A stretch of DNA of 64,000 nt, from assembly GCF_030445035.2 (NCBI RefSeq), contig NC_080690.1, positions 33,382,796 to 33,446,795 of the forward strand. The letters run 5' to 3'. Source of the DNA: Dasypus novemcinctus. Lineage: Eukaryota > Chordata > Mammalia > Cingulata > Dasypodidae. The translations under genes and the position numbers were made by a program. The notes beneath the pieces are model-generated. The model was given only the letters and a program-made list of their open reading frames with translations, did not search any database and had not been told where the DNA came from. This document shows positions 37,628-56,084 of the stretch, piece by piece; the stretch's first letter is position 1; every line of letters begins with the position of its first letter.

Positions 37628-39660
37628 CCTTTCTGCTTCTGGGAAGATGGAAGAGCCTTTTTTTCCATATTCTCCGGCTAAGCATAACTAAAAACTCTGA
37701 CATTTCACATAAAAGAAATACAAGAAGACTCTGAAAGGTGGAGATAAAAAGGCATATATGGATTAGGGCCTCAAGACCCGGGGAATACCAAGGTGGTGAA
37801 TTCCCTGGATTTTCTTTTGGCCTCATATATAGCAGACTTGGAGCCGAAGAAGCGAAGAAGTGAAGAATCTGGAAACACCAATGGGTATAGATAAAAAAGG
37901 CTCAACAAAAGTCTGCTCCTTAGCGAAAGGAGCAGCCTATTAAGATGGAAAGCTTTTAGACAATAACGGCTCCACTCCAACCAAACACCACAGAAAAATC
38001 TGTGCTGCTGCCCCCACCCACAGCAGCAAAAACAGAGAAGGGAGCTGCCCTCACAGGCTAACACAAGCTACCCCAGCGTCCCTGCTGGGTGGTAGCAGAG
38101 AAGGCCAAGCAGCCCATGTGAGGTGCCGGGATTTTCACCCAATGTGGCAGCAAGAATGCACCTCTCCATGCCCTGGGATGGAATTCAAGAGCTGGTAGGG
38201 AGTTAAGACATCCACCATCACCCAGCAGCAACGAGGCCACCTCTGCCTCCATCTCGGTGGAGACCACACAGAGAGCTGCAATTCACAGTCCTGCCCAGAA
38301 CAATGAGGAGCACCTTCCCTCCCCCTCAGGTGTCAGCAGAAGCCAAGTGGAGAATCTGGACAGGACTTCCACCTCCACCTGGAAGTGACCAGGTGGCATT
38401 CCCCCTCTTCCTCTGATGGAATGGTATCACAGAAAGCCAGCTATAACAGAAGGCATAAATAAGATTCCAAGTCTCGTAACATCATATGAAAATGTCTAAG
38501 TTTTGAAAACCACTCAAGAACCAGAAAGAACTTAAACAGTATGGAATAAGCCAATTGGGAAGCGGACTTGGCCCAGTGGTTAGGGCGTCCGCCTACCACA
38601 TGGGAGGTCCGTGGTTCAAACCCCAGGCTTCCCTGACCCATGTGCAGCTGGCCCATGAGCAGTGCTGATGCATGCAAGGAGTGCCCTGCCACGCAGGGGT
38701 GCCCCTGCGTAGGGGAGCCCATGCACAAGGAGTGTGCCCCGTAAGGAGAGCCACCCAGCACTAAAGAAAGTGCAGCCTGCCCAGGAATGGCACTGCACAC
38801 ATGGAGAGCTGAAACAACAAGATGATGCAACAAAAAGAAACACAGATTCCCCTGCCACTGACAACAACAGAAGCGGACAAAGAAAGAACATGCAACAAAA
38901 TAGACACGGAGAACAGACAACTGGGGCAGGAGGGGAGGGGAGAGAAATAAATAAATAAATCTTAAAAAAAAAAAAAAAGAAGGTTGCTCTTCATAAACCA
39001 TGGAGGCCAGAAGGAAGTGGCACAATAGTTTTCAAGTACTGAAAGAAAAGAACAGTCAACCCAGAATCCTATACCCAGCAACTATATTCTTTGGGAACAA
39101 AGGGGAAATCTGTACATTCTCTGATGAAGGAAAATTTATGAGAATTTAGAACTATCATAAAGAATGGCTAGAGGAAGTTCTCTAAACAATGATAATGTTT
39201 TTCAAAAAAGAACCTTAGAGGGTCAGGAAGAAAGAAAAAACATGGAATACAAAAATTGGGGTAAATAAAAATTAGGATTTCCTTCTTAAATTTTCTGAAT
39301 TATTTTTGACAGTTGAGCAAAAATTGTTTCACTTTCTGATGTGTTTCTAAGTGCCTTTAAATTTTAAAGATAACTATATATAAATTGAAAGGGTAGGATA
39401 AAAAGGAAGGTAAGGTTTCTTCTATGCTTCACTCAAACTGGCAAAATAACAATAGCAGTAACCTGTGATAAGGTATAGATATAATGTAATACCTAAAACA
39501 ACCATTATAAAACTATACCAAAAGATACTCAAAAGCACACTAGATAAATCAAAATGCCATTCTAAAAATCTCTCAAGTAACATACAGGAAGGCAGGACAA
39601 AGAAAGCAGAGAAACAAAGAATTAGAAAACAAAAAATAAAATGGCAGACTTAAGCCCTAG
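37628..39660 (+). mobile_element. old L1 5' and mid part, sense, split by a SINE
   Basis: 'ctctgacatttcacataaaa', 'agaaatacaagaagactctg', then after the SINE 'aaccatggaggccagaagg', 'cccagaatcctatacccagc' and 'aaaatggcagacttaagccc' are L1 text in sense order. Frames are broken throughout. The SINE at 38557-38978 sits within it. Confidence 0.65.
38557..38978 (+). mobile_element. DAS-III-type SINE, sense, complete
   Basis: Head gggaagcggacttggcccag with A box TGGCCCAGTGG and B box GGTTCAAACCC; a 160-bp unique body with 'aaggagtgccctgccacgca' and 'cagcctgcccaggaatgg'; tail AAATAAATAAATAAATCTT plus A run. This is the best reference copy in the window. No clear target duplication. Confidence 0.93.
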
Positions 39661-39990
39661 TGCATTAGTCGAGGTTCTCCAGAGAAATGGAACTGACAGG
39701 AGATGCATGTAAATAGTAGGAGATTTATTATAGGAATCGGCTCACTGACCATGGGGATTGGCAGGCCCAAATTCCACAATGCAGGTCACAAGTTGGGAAC
39801 TCTGGGGAAGGTTTGGATGAGTTCCCCAGGGAGAAGCTGGCTGGCTGAAGCAGAGATGAAAATACTCCCTTCTAACTGCTGAACGGCCTTCAAGCGATTG
39901 GAAGAGGCTTCTCTCATGGCTGAAGGCAAGCTCTTTTGTTGACCATTGATGTACTCAGCTATAGAAGCAATTGACTTACTGATGATTTAA
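39661..39990 (-). mobile_element. old interspersed repeat, same start as 33630 element
   Basis: Starts 'gcattagtcgaggttctcca' and continues 'gagatttattataggaatcg'. Probably the same LTR-class family as 33630-34000 but with a different interior. Ends against the target site of the next SINE. Confidence 0.45.
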
Positions 39991-40002
39991 AACTACAAAA
40001 TA

Positions 40003-40461
40003 GGGAAGTGGATTTGGCTCAACTGACAGAGCATCCGCCTACCACATGGGAGGTCTAGGGTTCAAACCCAGGGCCTCCTGACCTGTGTGGTAAACTGGCC
40101 CACACACAGTGCTGATGCATGCAAGGAGTGCTGTGCCACTCAGGGTGCCCCCCACATAGGGGACCCCCATGTGTAAGGAGTGTGTCCGGTAAGGACAGCC
40201 GCCCTTAGCGGAAAAAAGCACAGCCTGCCCAGCAGTGGCGACGCACACACGGAGAGCTGATGCAGCAAGATGACGCAACAAAGAGAGACAGATTCCCGGT
40301 GCAGCTGATAAGAATAGAAGCGGTCACAGAAGAACACACAGTGAATGGACACAGAGAGCAGACAACGGGGGTGGGGGTGGGAAGAAGAGAGAAATAAATA
40401 AAAAATAAATCTTAAAAAAAAAAAATACATACAGTATAGTGCTTTTAAAAAAAATAAAAAA
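40003..40461 (+). mobile_element. DAS-III-type SINE with 15-bp target duplication
   Basis: Head 'gggaagtggatttggctcaa' with B box 'gggttcaaacccag'; tail AAATAAATCTTA plus A runs. Perfect 15-bp duplication taaaactacaaaata at 39988-40002 and 40462-40476. Confidence 0.93.
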
Positions 40462-40879
40462 TAAAACTACAAAATAACCTCTCAGTAACAAACAGGCCTG
40501 TGCTTGCTTGACCAAACAACTGGACCCCATAACCTAGACAAGTTGATACATGAGCTTAACTGTCAGAATTTCAAAAAGTTTTTAAAAAATTAGTTGGCAT
40601 AAAGAAAATGTTTATCTCTATTTGACTTTTCTGTATCCTAATGCTTCTCTGAAGATAAAATGAAAAAAATAAGATACTGGGGGAATATATAGAAGAAAAT
40701 GTCACTGTACATACAAGACAACAGATCTTACAGCGATGAAAGACATAATGTCTAAACTTTAAAAAAGTTATTTCAAATTGTTTTAATTTTTTTTGTATTT
40801 TATTGGTTATTTTTTAATCATTTCATTTTCTTATGAATTTTATTTGGTTATTTTGTTGGCTTCATTTTTGAAAAAGTTT

Positions 40880-42485
40880 TGGATCACAGAATGGTCACAG
40901 CAGTGGCAGGAGAGGATCATTGGTGCAGGGTGTCAGTGATGGGGGGACACATGGGAAGGGGTGCCCTTAGGGCGTGCCTCTAAGACATGTGAGTACGTTC
41001 TAGTGTTCACGGGACATTGTCTCAGTGGGTGGAGATCCACCCCATAACTGAAAGAATACTGAATTCCCATCCCGTGGAGTTCTGCTGCATTCTCCAATAG
41101 GACAGTTAAGAATCCTCCGAGTACAAAGGCAATGTCTAGTGAAAGAAGGCAGACCATTATGCCAGGCGCTTGACATCGATAATTGTACTTAGGAACATTT
41201 TCTTGTGAAATTGAAACTTAGCCTAGCATAATGTACTGCCTAAGAGTTCCTTCTGAAAGTCTCTTTGTTGCTCAAATGAAGCCTCAGCCTAAGTCAAAAT
41301 CAGCATATAAAAGCACTACCACATCCCCCCAGCCCCCACACCTACCCTCACCCCCAAGTGAGACAAGATTCCTGGGGATGAGCCTCCCCGGCATCAAGGA
41401 TTATTACCAAGCACCAACTAGCAGTGCATCTAGAAAAAGACCTTGACCAAAAGGGGAAAATGGTAAATACAAATGAGTTTTTATGGCTAAGAGATTTCAA
41501 GTGAGTCAGGAGGTCATTCCAGAGGTTACGCTTATGCAAGTCTCAGCAGGATCTCAATGACTGCCACAGTAAACAGTGCCTTGAATAGTGGAGCTCCTGA
41601 GGGCTCTGGAGATACCCAGAAACTATAAGCAGGGCAGACAGCTCAGGAATTTGGCACCCTGTCAATGGCCCTTACTTTGGAATTTATGCTTCCCAGTGTA
41701 ACAGGGTTAGACTCATATATAGGTTCTCTATATTTGGTTCTTCTGCCCCTTTTATTTGAACCCATAATTAGCACTATACTTGATAAATATATGTCCCAGA
41801 GACTTAAATCTTTGGTCAGTCCATGTGCCAGTTAAGCCCTGAATTTCAGCAGAGTTGCAACACTTACTCTCCAGTTCACTGGACTCATCTAGGACAACTA
41901 ACAAGGAGATGGTGATGGATAACACCCATCCCAAGTAACAGAGAGTGTCTGCAACTGCAAGCAAGAGATTCCATCCACCTGCCCCATGGGACCTAAATCC
42001 CCTCTCAGAAGCAGAGTGGGCATCACCACTCCAAAATCCTCAAGACCGAGAAATGAACAATAGATTAAATAAACTTATTATTATTCTACTATAGACTTAT
42101 TATTATTCTAGCAATGGAAGAACTCTTATCGTTGATGTAAAGGCAGTGGCCACCAGAGGTTCTGAGGGATGGGACAGGCAAGAATAGGTGTAATATGGGG
42201 GCGTTTTAGGGACATTGGATTTGTCCTGCATGACATTGCAGTGATGAATACAGGCCATCGTATATTTTGTCATTACTTACAAAATTGTGTGGGACAGAGT
42301 GTAAACTATAATGTAAACTGTAATCCACGGGTAGTAGCAATGCATCAATATGGGTTCATCAGTTGTAACAAATGCACCACACTAATGAAAGTGTGGAAGG
42401 GGAGGGAGTGGGGCATGAGGGAATCCCTTATATTTTTTATGTAACATTAACACAATCTAAAACTTCTTTAAAAATAAAAAAAACA
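40880..42485 (+). mobile_element. copy 1 of an unnamed A-tailed retroposon-like repeat
   Basis: About 1.6 kb shares ordered homology with 61490-63428: 'gaaattgaaacttagcctag' against 'gaaattgaaacttaacctac', 'gcatataaaagcac' against 'gcatataaatgcat', 'ccaagcaccaactagcagtg' against 'ccaagcaccaaatagcaatg', and 'ctctccagttcactggactc' against 'ctctccagttcattggactc'. Both end in 'atgtaa...tctaaa' followed by an A-rich tail, as L1-mobilised elements do. No long open frame exists. It could be the long 3' UTR of a xenarthran L1 or a separate non-autonomous family. Confidence 0.7.
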
Positions 42486-42489
42486 ATCA

Positions 42490-43120
42490 ATCAGTTTTTA
42501 AAAATTAGATGACAATAGATGGAGTGTGGATTGGGCAAAAATTATCAGGATTAGAGAATGAAGAAGTTTGGGAAACCTGGCTCTAGAGAACACGCTGTTA
42601 TTGAGAAAACTCATTTTTCTTCTTGGCCAAAACACCTCCAGAGGTTCCTGGTGGTAAAAGACAGTTTGCTGTGATGGATCAAGTGTTAGGGGCTTTATGA
42701 ACTGTGGTTTGAAGCAAAGCAGGTGGGGTCAAGTTTGGAGGATGCATGCATGGGTCAGGAGGTCAAAACCCAGGCCAGTTTGGCCCGTGGGGACTGGGGC
42801 GGCCACGTCCTCCCCCAGCAGTCTGGGGTTGGTTAGCTCGGACCCAAGGTTGGAGGATGCCCCCTTGCTGGTCACAAGCTCCGCAGTGACCACCTGTGGA
42901 CATTTTCGGGGGGGAAAGGAAGCAGCCCCCTAGCCCGGGCTAGCCTGGACACGGCTGAGGCCCAGCTCTCCTGGAGGCAGGAGGGTGAACTGCCCGGGGG
43001 AGTGCTGGGGCTCCAGGCCTCCTTGCAATTAGGCTTATCCCTTAGGGAAGTCTGGATAAAAGTTGAGCAGAATTCCAGTTGTTCAGGTGTGGCCTTTTGT
43101 CTGGACTGGTATGTACGGTC
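42490..43120. other. intergenic, no element recognised
   Basis: AT-rich sequence turning GC-rich towards the DOK4 promoter region. No exon or named repeat seen. Confidence 0.3.
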
Positions 43121-43125
43121 TAGAG

Positions 43126-43276
43126 CAGTGGTCCTCAAATGTGAGGCGCATCAGAATCACCTACCGGCCTGTTAAATGGATTGCTGGGAGCCACCCATAA
43201 ACGTCTGAGGTGGACACTTTCCAACAAATTTCAAGGTGCTGTTGCTGCTCCTGCTGGTCTAGGGACCACACTCAGA
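43126..43276 (+). mobile_element. MER5A-like hAT element with both ends
   Basis: Begins CAGTGGTCCTCAAA and ends 'ggtctagggaccacactcag', near-inverted ends of the MER5A family with 'catcagaatcaccta' inside. About 150 bp, non-autonomous. Confidence 0.7.
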
Positions 43277-43429
43277 GCCTCTGATGTGAAAGAGGCGAGT
43301 AGATCCCTCCAGAGGGGAAGTGCTAGGCAACTTGCCCCGGCCTTGCCTGGAGGAATTAACGAGGCGCTTTGTGATACCGACAGGCAGTGAATTGGCTCCT
43401 GCACAGGCTTGGGGGCAGTCAGGTGAGCT

Positions 43430-43670
43430 GGGGGGTGGGGGGAGGGCTGGGGGAGGGCGGGGAGACTGAGGGAATGACCGGGGCAATGGGGGTTTGGACT
43501 CGAGGGCAGTCTCAGGGGGACCTAGAATGGGAGGAACGGATAGAAGGCCTTGGGAGTAAAGGTGAGGCTGGCGACAGCTAGGGGAGCTGATGCCTCCGGG
43601 ATAGAGGGGTTGGGGGGAGGGGTGGGGGAGGGGGAGGGAAGAGGTGGGGGAAGGGGTGGGGACTGGGCCC
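43430..43670 (+). other. dense G-run tract upstream of DOK4 distal promoter
   Basis: Two clusters (43430-43462 and 43606-43670) contain many runs of three to six G separated by one to four bases, meeting the usual quadruplex rule several times over. A further G run lies near 43780-43796. Confidence 0.65.
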
Positions 43671-43899
43671 AGAAAGTGGTAGAGACGGGAGACTCGGGGA
43701 GGCTGGGATGTGAGTAGTCCAGGGAGTCTTGTGGGGACTAGGGGAGCAATGGGTGTGTAATGAGGCTTCACAGGAAATTGGGGGCGGGGGGGGGGGTGAG
43801 ACTTGAAAGCCGGGTGCCGATGCCGGGCTCAGTTTTCCGGGGCTGAGGGGGTGATGTGAGATTTGGAGCCCAGGAAGGGGCCATGGGGCTGAACCCAGG

Positions 43900-44220
43900 A
43901 TACAGAAGGTCGCGCCGCTGGGGAGCCGGGAAAGACCGGCAAGGATGTGAGTGCCCCCCGGCTCGGAGGAATACGGCAGGGGCGGGCCCCCGGGAGCCGC
44001 GCCGAGGGCAGGGGCGGGGCGGCGGGGCTGCGCGGGGAGCCGAGCCCCGACCTCAGCGCCAGTCCCCGCCCGGCGGCCGCGCCTCCTCGCCGTCCCCGCC
44101 CGGAGTCCGGCGCCACCGTGGCCCCGCCGTGACGCGGGCATGAGCCTGCCCCGCGGCCCTGCCGAGCCAGCGCCCCCGGCCCGCGCCGCGGCGCCCAGGT
44201 AAATAGGGGGGGCTCGGGGT
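43900..44220. promoter_or_regulatory. DOK4: CpG island, probable distal DOK4 promoter and first exon
   Basis: CpG-dense sequence with an Sp1-type box (ggggcggggc, 44011-44020) ending in a strong donor, gcgcccag|gtaaat, at 44198. The best reading is an untranslated first exon of DOK4 that splices to the 49.2-kb exon. No other + strand gene start fits here. An ATG at 44140 would give a short upstream frame. TSS unknown. Confidence 0.5.
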
Positions 44221-44229
44221 GCGAGGCGG

Positions 44230-47200
44230 AGGGGTTGGGGGCGCGGGGGAAACCTAAGTCCCGCTGGAGCCCGCGAGACGCCCGGTGACTCCCTCCTCTG
44301 GAGACCCTCAGTCACCTCTCTGACCTCACGGGATCTCACAATAACTACCCTCCAAGCCCATGGGACCTCCTACTCCGCGGGGGGCCGAGGGACCTACCCC
44401 CCAAAGCTAGTCCAAGGCCCCTGCCCTCCCTCAAGCAGAAGCACCCCGGCTCCGCTCCTCCGCAGGGGAGCCCAGCCCAGGTGGAGACCCCCCTTCACCC
44501 TCACCCTACACACACCCTATCAGAGAAGCGCCCGCGCCTGCGCTCCCTGCCCCAGCCTGCCATCCAGAGGGGTGTCATCCCGTCTTCTGCTTCAGCTGCC
44601 CCCCTGCCCACTCCCCACCTGCAAATGCCCTCTCTACCCCACAGCCGAAACTCATGGTCAGCTGCCTCCTCTCCTTGAAACTTTCTCCCCTGGCGGTCAG
44701 TCTTGTCCTCCTCTCTCAGGAACCCCCACAGCCTTTTCCAGGTGATCGCTTTCTGTCACCTAAGTGGTGTGAGCAGGGCAGGAACTGGGTGCCGCCTGCC
44801 TGTCCCAAGCTGTGGGTAGGCGGCCGTTGCCAGGGCGCTTCCAGGGAGGGTTTGGGCTGTAGGGTCTGATAATCAAGGGCAACGAGGGGGCCTGGTACTC
44901 TGCTCTGGCAGGGGTCACTGCAGCAGTTAGGTACTGAGCTTGTTTAGAGCAGATTCTTTCCTTGCCCCTTTCTGAGGCATGTGGCACCTGCTCAGGGCAC
45001 ACCTGGTCCCCCACCCAGGATGCATCCGAGGAGCTGCTGGCCTAGAGAGGCTAGGTGCTGGCTGCCCTTCCCCACGGTGGTCAGCAGGGCCGGGCATGAC
45101 CTCACCCGACAGTCCTGGCTCAGGTGGGGCCACCAGGCCAGGCTGCGGTGCCAGCAGTGCTCTCTCCTGAGGCAGCTTTGAACGAGACTGTGGGTCCTGG
45201 GCCCGACTGGTCGTCCAGGAACAGCAGTTTGCCGGCCTTGACAGTGGGTGCATGGAGAAGCCCTGAGACCCAGGGGGCCAGGAACCTGTCGCTGCTCACA
45301 TGCCTGGAAGCCCAGCTGAGTCCCGCGAGACAGACGCTGGTGGAGGCGGCAGGACCAATTCTGGAGAGAATTACCTGTTCAGGTCCCAGATACCCATTGT
45401 GCCCTTGCTCCACGCTAGGCACCCTTCTAGGCACTGGATGAGCCGCTAACTAGATAGGCAGGGCCCGGCCGTCACAGAGCTGGCATTCTGGGTGCATGGG
45501 AAGGACCCAGATTGCAGCCCAGTAGCAAATGCACAGATGGAAGAACAAGGAAAGTCCATAGTGACTGGTGTGATGAAGACAGTAAAACTGGATGTTGTGA
45601 TAGAGGCTGACTGGTGAGGGTCCTTTGCCCGGGGTAGTCAGGGAGGGCCTCTCTGAGGAGGTGCTCTTTAGGTGGAGGAATGAGCCTTGTGACTGAGGGA
45701 ATAGAGTTGCAAGAGGGGGAACAGCAAGTATGGTGGCCCTGTATGGGAAGGAGTTTGGCATGTCGAGAACAGAAGGAAGGCCAGTGTGGCTGGATGTACT
45801 GAGGGTGGCAGGAGAAAATGAGGTTGGAGAGGTGGGTGGGAGCTGGGAGAGAGCAGGGTATTGGTGGTATGGGGGCTCGGCACCACTTTTTTTCTGGCTT
45901 AAAGGTCCAGGGACTGTGGTTATTTGGATGTCCTCTCCTCCCTCCATTCTCTCTGCCCAAAGCGGTGTTTGTCTTTGCCACCCACCTTGGAGGAGACCTG
46001 CAGTGTTTTGGGTGGTGGCCCCTTCTGGGGAGTGGGCATAGGGGAGCAAATTCCCTGCCGGCCCCTGATGACAATCACATAACAAGAGGGCCAGGGCCAG
46101 ACAAGCAGGTGATGGGAAATGTCACTGGGGCTGGAGAGAATCTCGCTGATAGGATCTCGGCCAAGGGGTGGGGACAGTGAGATGATGGCCAGGTAGAGCC
46201 ATCCCTGAAGCCCTGATAAGATCTGATCTGTCATGGGGTGGGGAGGCCCTGCTAGCTGGCAGCCACTCCTGCTCAGTCATTGGCTGCCCTAGCGTTTGTT
46301 CTGGAGCCAAAGCCTCCAGGCAGAATCCAGGTGCAGGGAGGGAGGCTCCAAGCGGCTGCCCCGCTGGGCAGGTGGGAAGGGAGGGACCCACCCCAACCCC
46401 TGCTGGGCACCAGGAAGTCTCCTGTGCCCTCCCCAGCAGGGCACCTGCTCTTCCTGGGGAAAGGAGCATTGCAGAGTCAGGTTTTTTCTGTGGAGCCAGT
46501 GGTTAGTGATGGGAGGAGGAAAGAGGAGGTGCCCTGGCTCCCCCTGCATGGTGGGAGGGGCTGCTGGGGTCCCTGCTTAGCCCCTCAGGCTGCTTAGAGC
46601 TAAGCTCACAGGCCTTATGCCCAGGTCCTCTCGAATTAGTGGACCGTTCTTCCCTGCAGCAGGCTGTTGAGAGGACAGAGCTGGTGGTGGCTCAGCAGTG
46701 AGGGGCAGTGGCCCCCTCCACCGCCCTGTTGGACCTACACAGGCTCAACCCGGGAAGCGGGGGCCACCTCTCCTGCCACAGTACAGACTCTCTGGGAGAT
46801 TGGTTGGTCCTGGGTTCCCTCCCCCAACTTGATCCCATTGCCCTCAAAATTATGTGCTTTCTCGCCCGGGGCCGCCTGCTGGCTCTTCCCCTGCCCTCCC
46901 TGTCTCCTCAGCCCCCCTTCATTGTACCATTGGGGTCCTAGGCTAGTCTTGCCTCTAGCAAATCTCGTTAGGGACTGAGTGTGCCCAGGAGTCCCTGTGA
47001 CTGGTCCAGAGTAAGTCACCAGGCCCCCTGCCCCACAGGGTCCCTCACAAAGGTCACTCTTCCGCAGGCTTGTTTCTGGGAGGCTGATTCTAGGACCTGG
47101 GGAACAGGCACGGGGTATGATGCCTAAGGGCAGACAAGGCAGGGGCACTCCTGGTGTCATTTAAAGTGGGTGGATTTATCCCCATTTTGAAAAATCATTA

Positions 47201-49180
47201 CCAGTGGGGAAACTGAGGCACTGTGAAGTTAAGTGGCTTGCTCAGGAATAATGGCCAGCTGGATTAGGCGCCACAAGCTTGGCCTTTCTACCAGTCCACA
47301 TGGCCTCCTGTCCGTGCCATGGCTTGGGCCACCTTGGATGAACCCGGAGCCGTGGTTGCTGCTGCGGGTGTTCTGGAAGGGGCCCTCTGTGCTGGGGCCC
47401 CACAGCCAGTGGCCACCTGCCCTCATCTTCAGGGGGCTGGCCCTTGCTGTGGGGGCAAGGCAGCTGCAGGGGCGGGCAGTGGAGACAGAGCTGGGAAAAT
47501 GGACCCATCTCTGTCTGCCAGAGCCCAGGTATGGGGGGGGGGTCAGTGCCAGGGAAGGGACCCCAGACCTTATAGGAGGAAGACATCCCAGGAGGGTCTT
47601 GGACCCCAGGGGCCTGGAGTAGAGGGAGTGAATGGGCAGGAAGGGAGCCATGGGGGTGGAGGATAGGCTGGGGAGGGCCCCCAGGGTAGATAGGGGAGCA
47701 CTGCCCTCTGGGCCCCTCCCCTAGTTTGCATATGTTCACTGGGGTCGCCCCATCTGTTCCTTGTTAGGGACTTAACAGACAGGCCTCCAGGAGGATAATT
47801 AATGCCAAGCTGTTGGCAGATCCAGCAGCACGCCTTCCCCAGGGCCCCATCCTGGCCGCAGAGATGCCTGGCTGACCCCAGAAACGCTCCATTCCCACCC
47901 ACGGCTCCTGGAGATGCGGGGGCCATGTTGCTGGCACAGCCCTGCTCCTGGGCCTGAACGACAGAAAGGCCTGAGCCCACCTCCATCACCCACCCAGGAC
48001 CGTCCCACCCATCCCTGGCTGGGCCCTGGACTTGCCATGTGACCTTGGCCATGTTGCTTACCCTCTCTGGGCACCTTCCTTTTTCCCATCTGCAAAATGA
48101 GGTTATTGAACTGAGGCCTCACTAGGATCCCCCTGAGTCTGAGACTTTGTCTCTTGACCTGGCTGACTTTGAAGGGTGCCCTGCTGGCACCCCATTTCCC
48201 ACTCCATGGTGAGTTCCCCAGGGTCCCCCACACTGTCTCCTGTATGGTCTGGAGGGTGTCCTTTGCCCCCAGCCTCAGGTGACTGCTGGTCCTCCCTGTA
48301 AAATCAGCTTCTGCCTGTGGTCGGGATATGGAGGCTTGGCCCGACCTGGCCAGACCCCATGGCCTGTTAGGGTCCCCCCCTGCTGCCCTCCCAGAGTGAC
48401 CCGGTCTTCCCTGCTCCAGGGGGAGGTGTCTGCTTGCTCAGTGGGGGCTCCAGCTGGCGCAGCACATTCCTCAGGCTTATCTGGGGCCGCCCTGCTGGAC
48501 TCTGCCCTCCCACCCAGGAAGCAGCGCCCAGAGGAGCTGAGCGCAGAGTTCCAGGGGCGGGGCCTGGGTGGGCTCCGGGCAGAGGATCGGCAGCCTCACT
48601 GCTGGGGATGGAGGGAACAGATACCGGGAGGGTGGGGCAGAGAGATTTGGGGTCTGCCCGCCCAGCCAGGCAAATCGCCTTTCAGGTCACTCTGTGCCAT
48701 CTTCTGGGATCCCCTTTCTCTAGGAGGGCTCGCCCTTGCCCTTAGGGACCCACGTGCGCGGGATGGGGCCCGGCTCCGGTCAAGTTGTCCCGAGTCTGCC
48801 TCAAAGTTGCAATAGAAGCAAGGGCCACCTGGACCCTAGGATCTGAGGGACAGCGGCCCCTGTGCCACAGCCCAGGCCTCCCCGCCACCCCCCTTCCCAC
48901 ACCCCCACCTCCACAGCCCAAGCCCCAGCCAACCCTCCCAGGAAAGGGTTAACCGTCAGCCGTGAGGGAGGGGCCGGGCCGGACCATTTTCCTGCGCAGC
49001 TGCCTCCACCTCGGTTTTCCTGAATGGTTCTGTCGTCCTGGGGTGGGGAGCCGGGGGAAGGAAGAAGGACGGGCGGAGGGAGGGAGGAGTGTGGGAAGAG
49101 GAAGGCAAAAAGGGAGCGAGGCGGAGAGGGGCAGACCGAGATGTCACTGCCTCCAATCCCCCTGTCATTTTTATTGCCAG
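44230..49180. other. presumed first intron of DOK4 with L2 and MIR
   Basis: Antisense L2 at about 45395-45850 ('gtgcccttgctccacgctag', 'agggagggcctctctgagga'), antisense MIR at 47195-47260 ('ggggaaactgaggcactgtg') and sense MIR at 48020-48115 ('tgtgaccttggccatgttgc', 'cccatctgcaaaatgaggtt'). An AT-richer unique stretch at 47725-47830 ('ggataattaatgccaagctg') could be regulatory. No exon recognised. Confidence 0.45.
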
Positions 49181-49355
49181 CGGTGGCCGGGCGAAGGCGC
49201 CGCTAGAACAATGCTGAGGCGGGCGAGGTGAGGCCCCGCGGCGGCCCCGACGGAGCGGGAGCGTCTCGCACAGGTGATCGGAGGAGCCGGGAACGAGGCC
49301 ACCTGGGCGTCCCTCTCCTCGCCTCCGCCGGGCGCCCCGAGACGGCGGGGAAACC
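49181..49355 (+). other. DOK4: DOK4 5' UTR, predicted exon start
   Basis: A good acceptor (ctgtcatttttattgccag) ends at 49180, so the ATG exon probably starts at 49181. The sequence is CpG-rich and could also contain a proximal TSS. A tiny upstream frame (ATG 49211, stop 49229-49231, six codons) lies in it. Confidence 0.5.

Positions 49356-56084
<6,729 letters not shown>

Noticed and set aside
22600-43900. Possible protein-coding gene between CCDC102A and DOK4
   Set aside because: No open frame has family resemblance or consistent splice sites, and many are repeat-derived.
43578-44339. 253-codon minus-strand frame over the DOK4 distal CpG island
   Set aside because: Low-complexity Pro/Ser/Gly/Arg protein from G-rich DNA, with no start context or splice support and no known domain.
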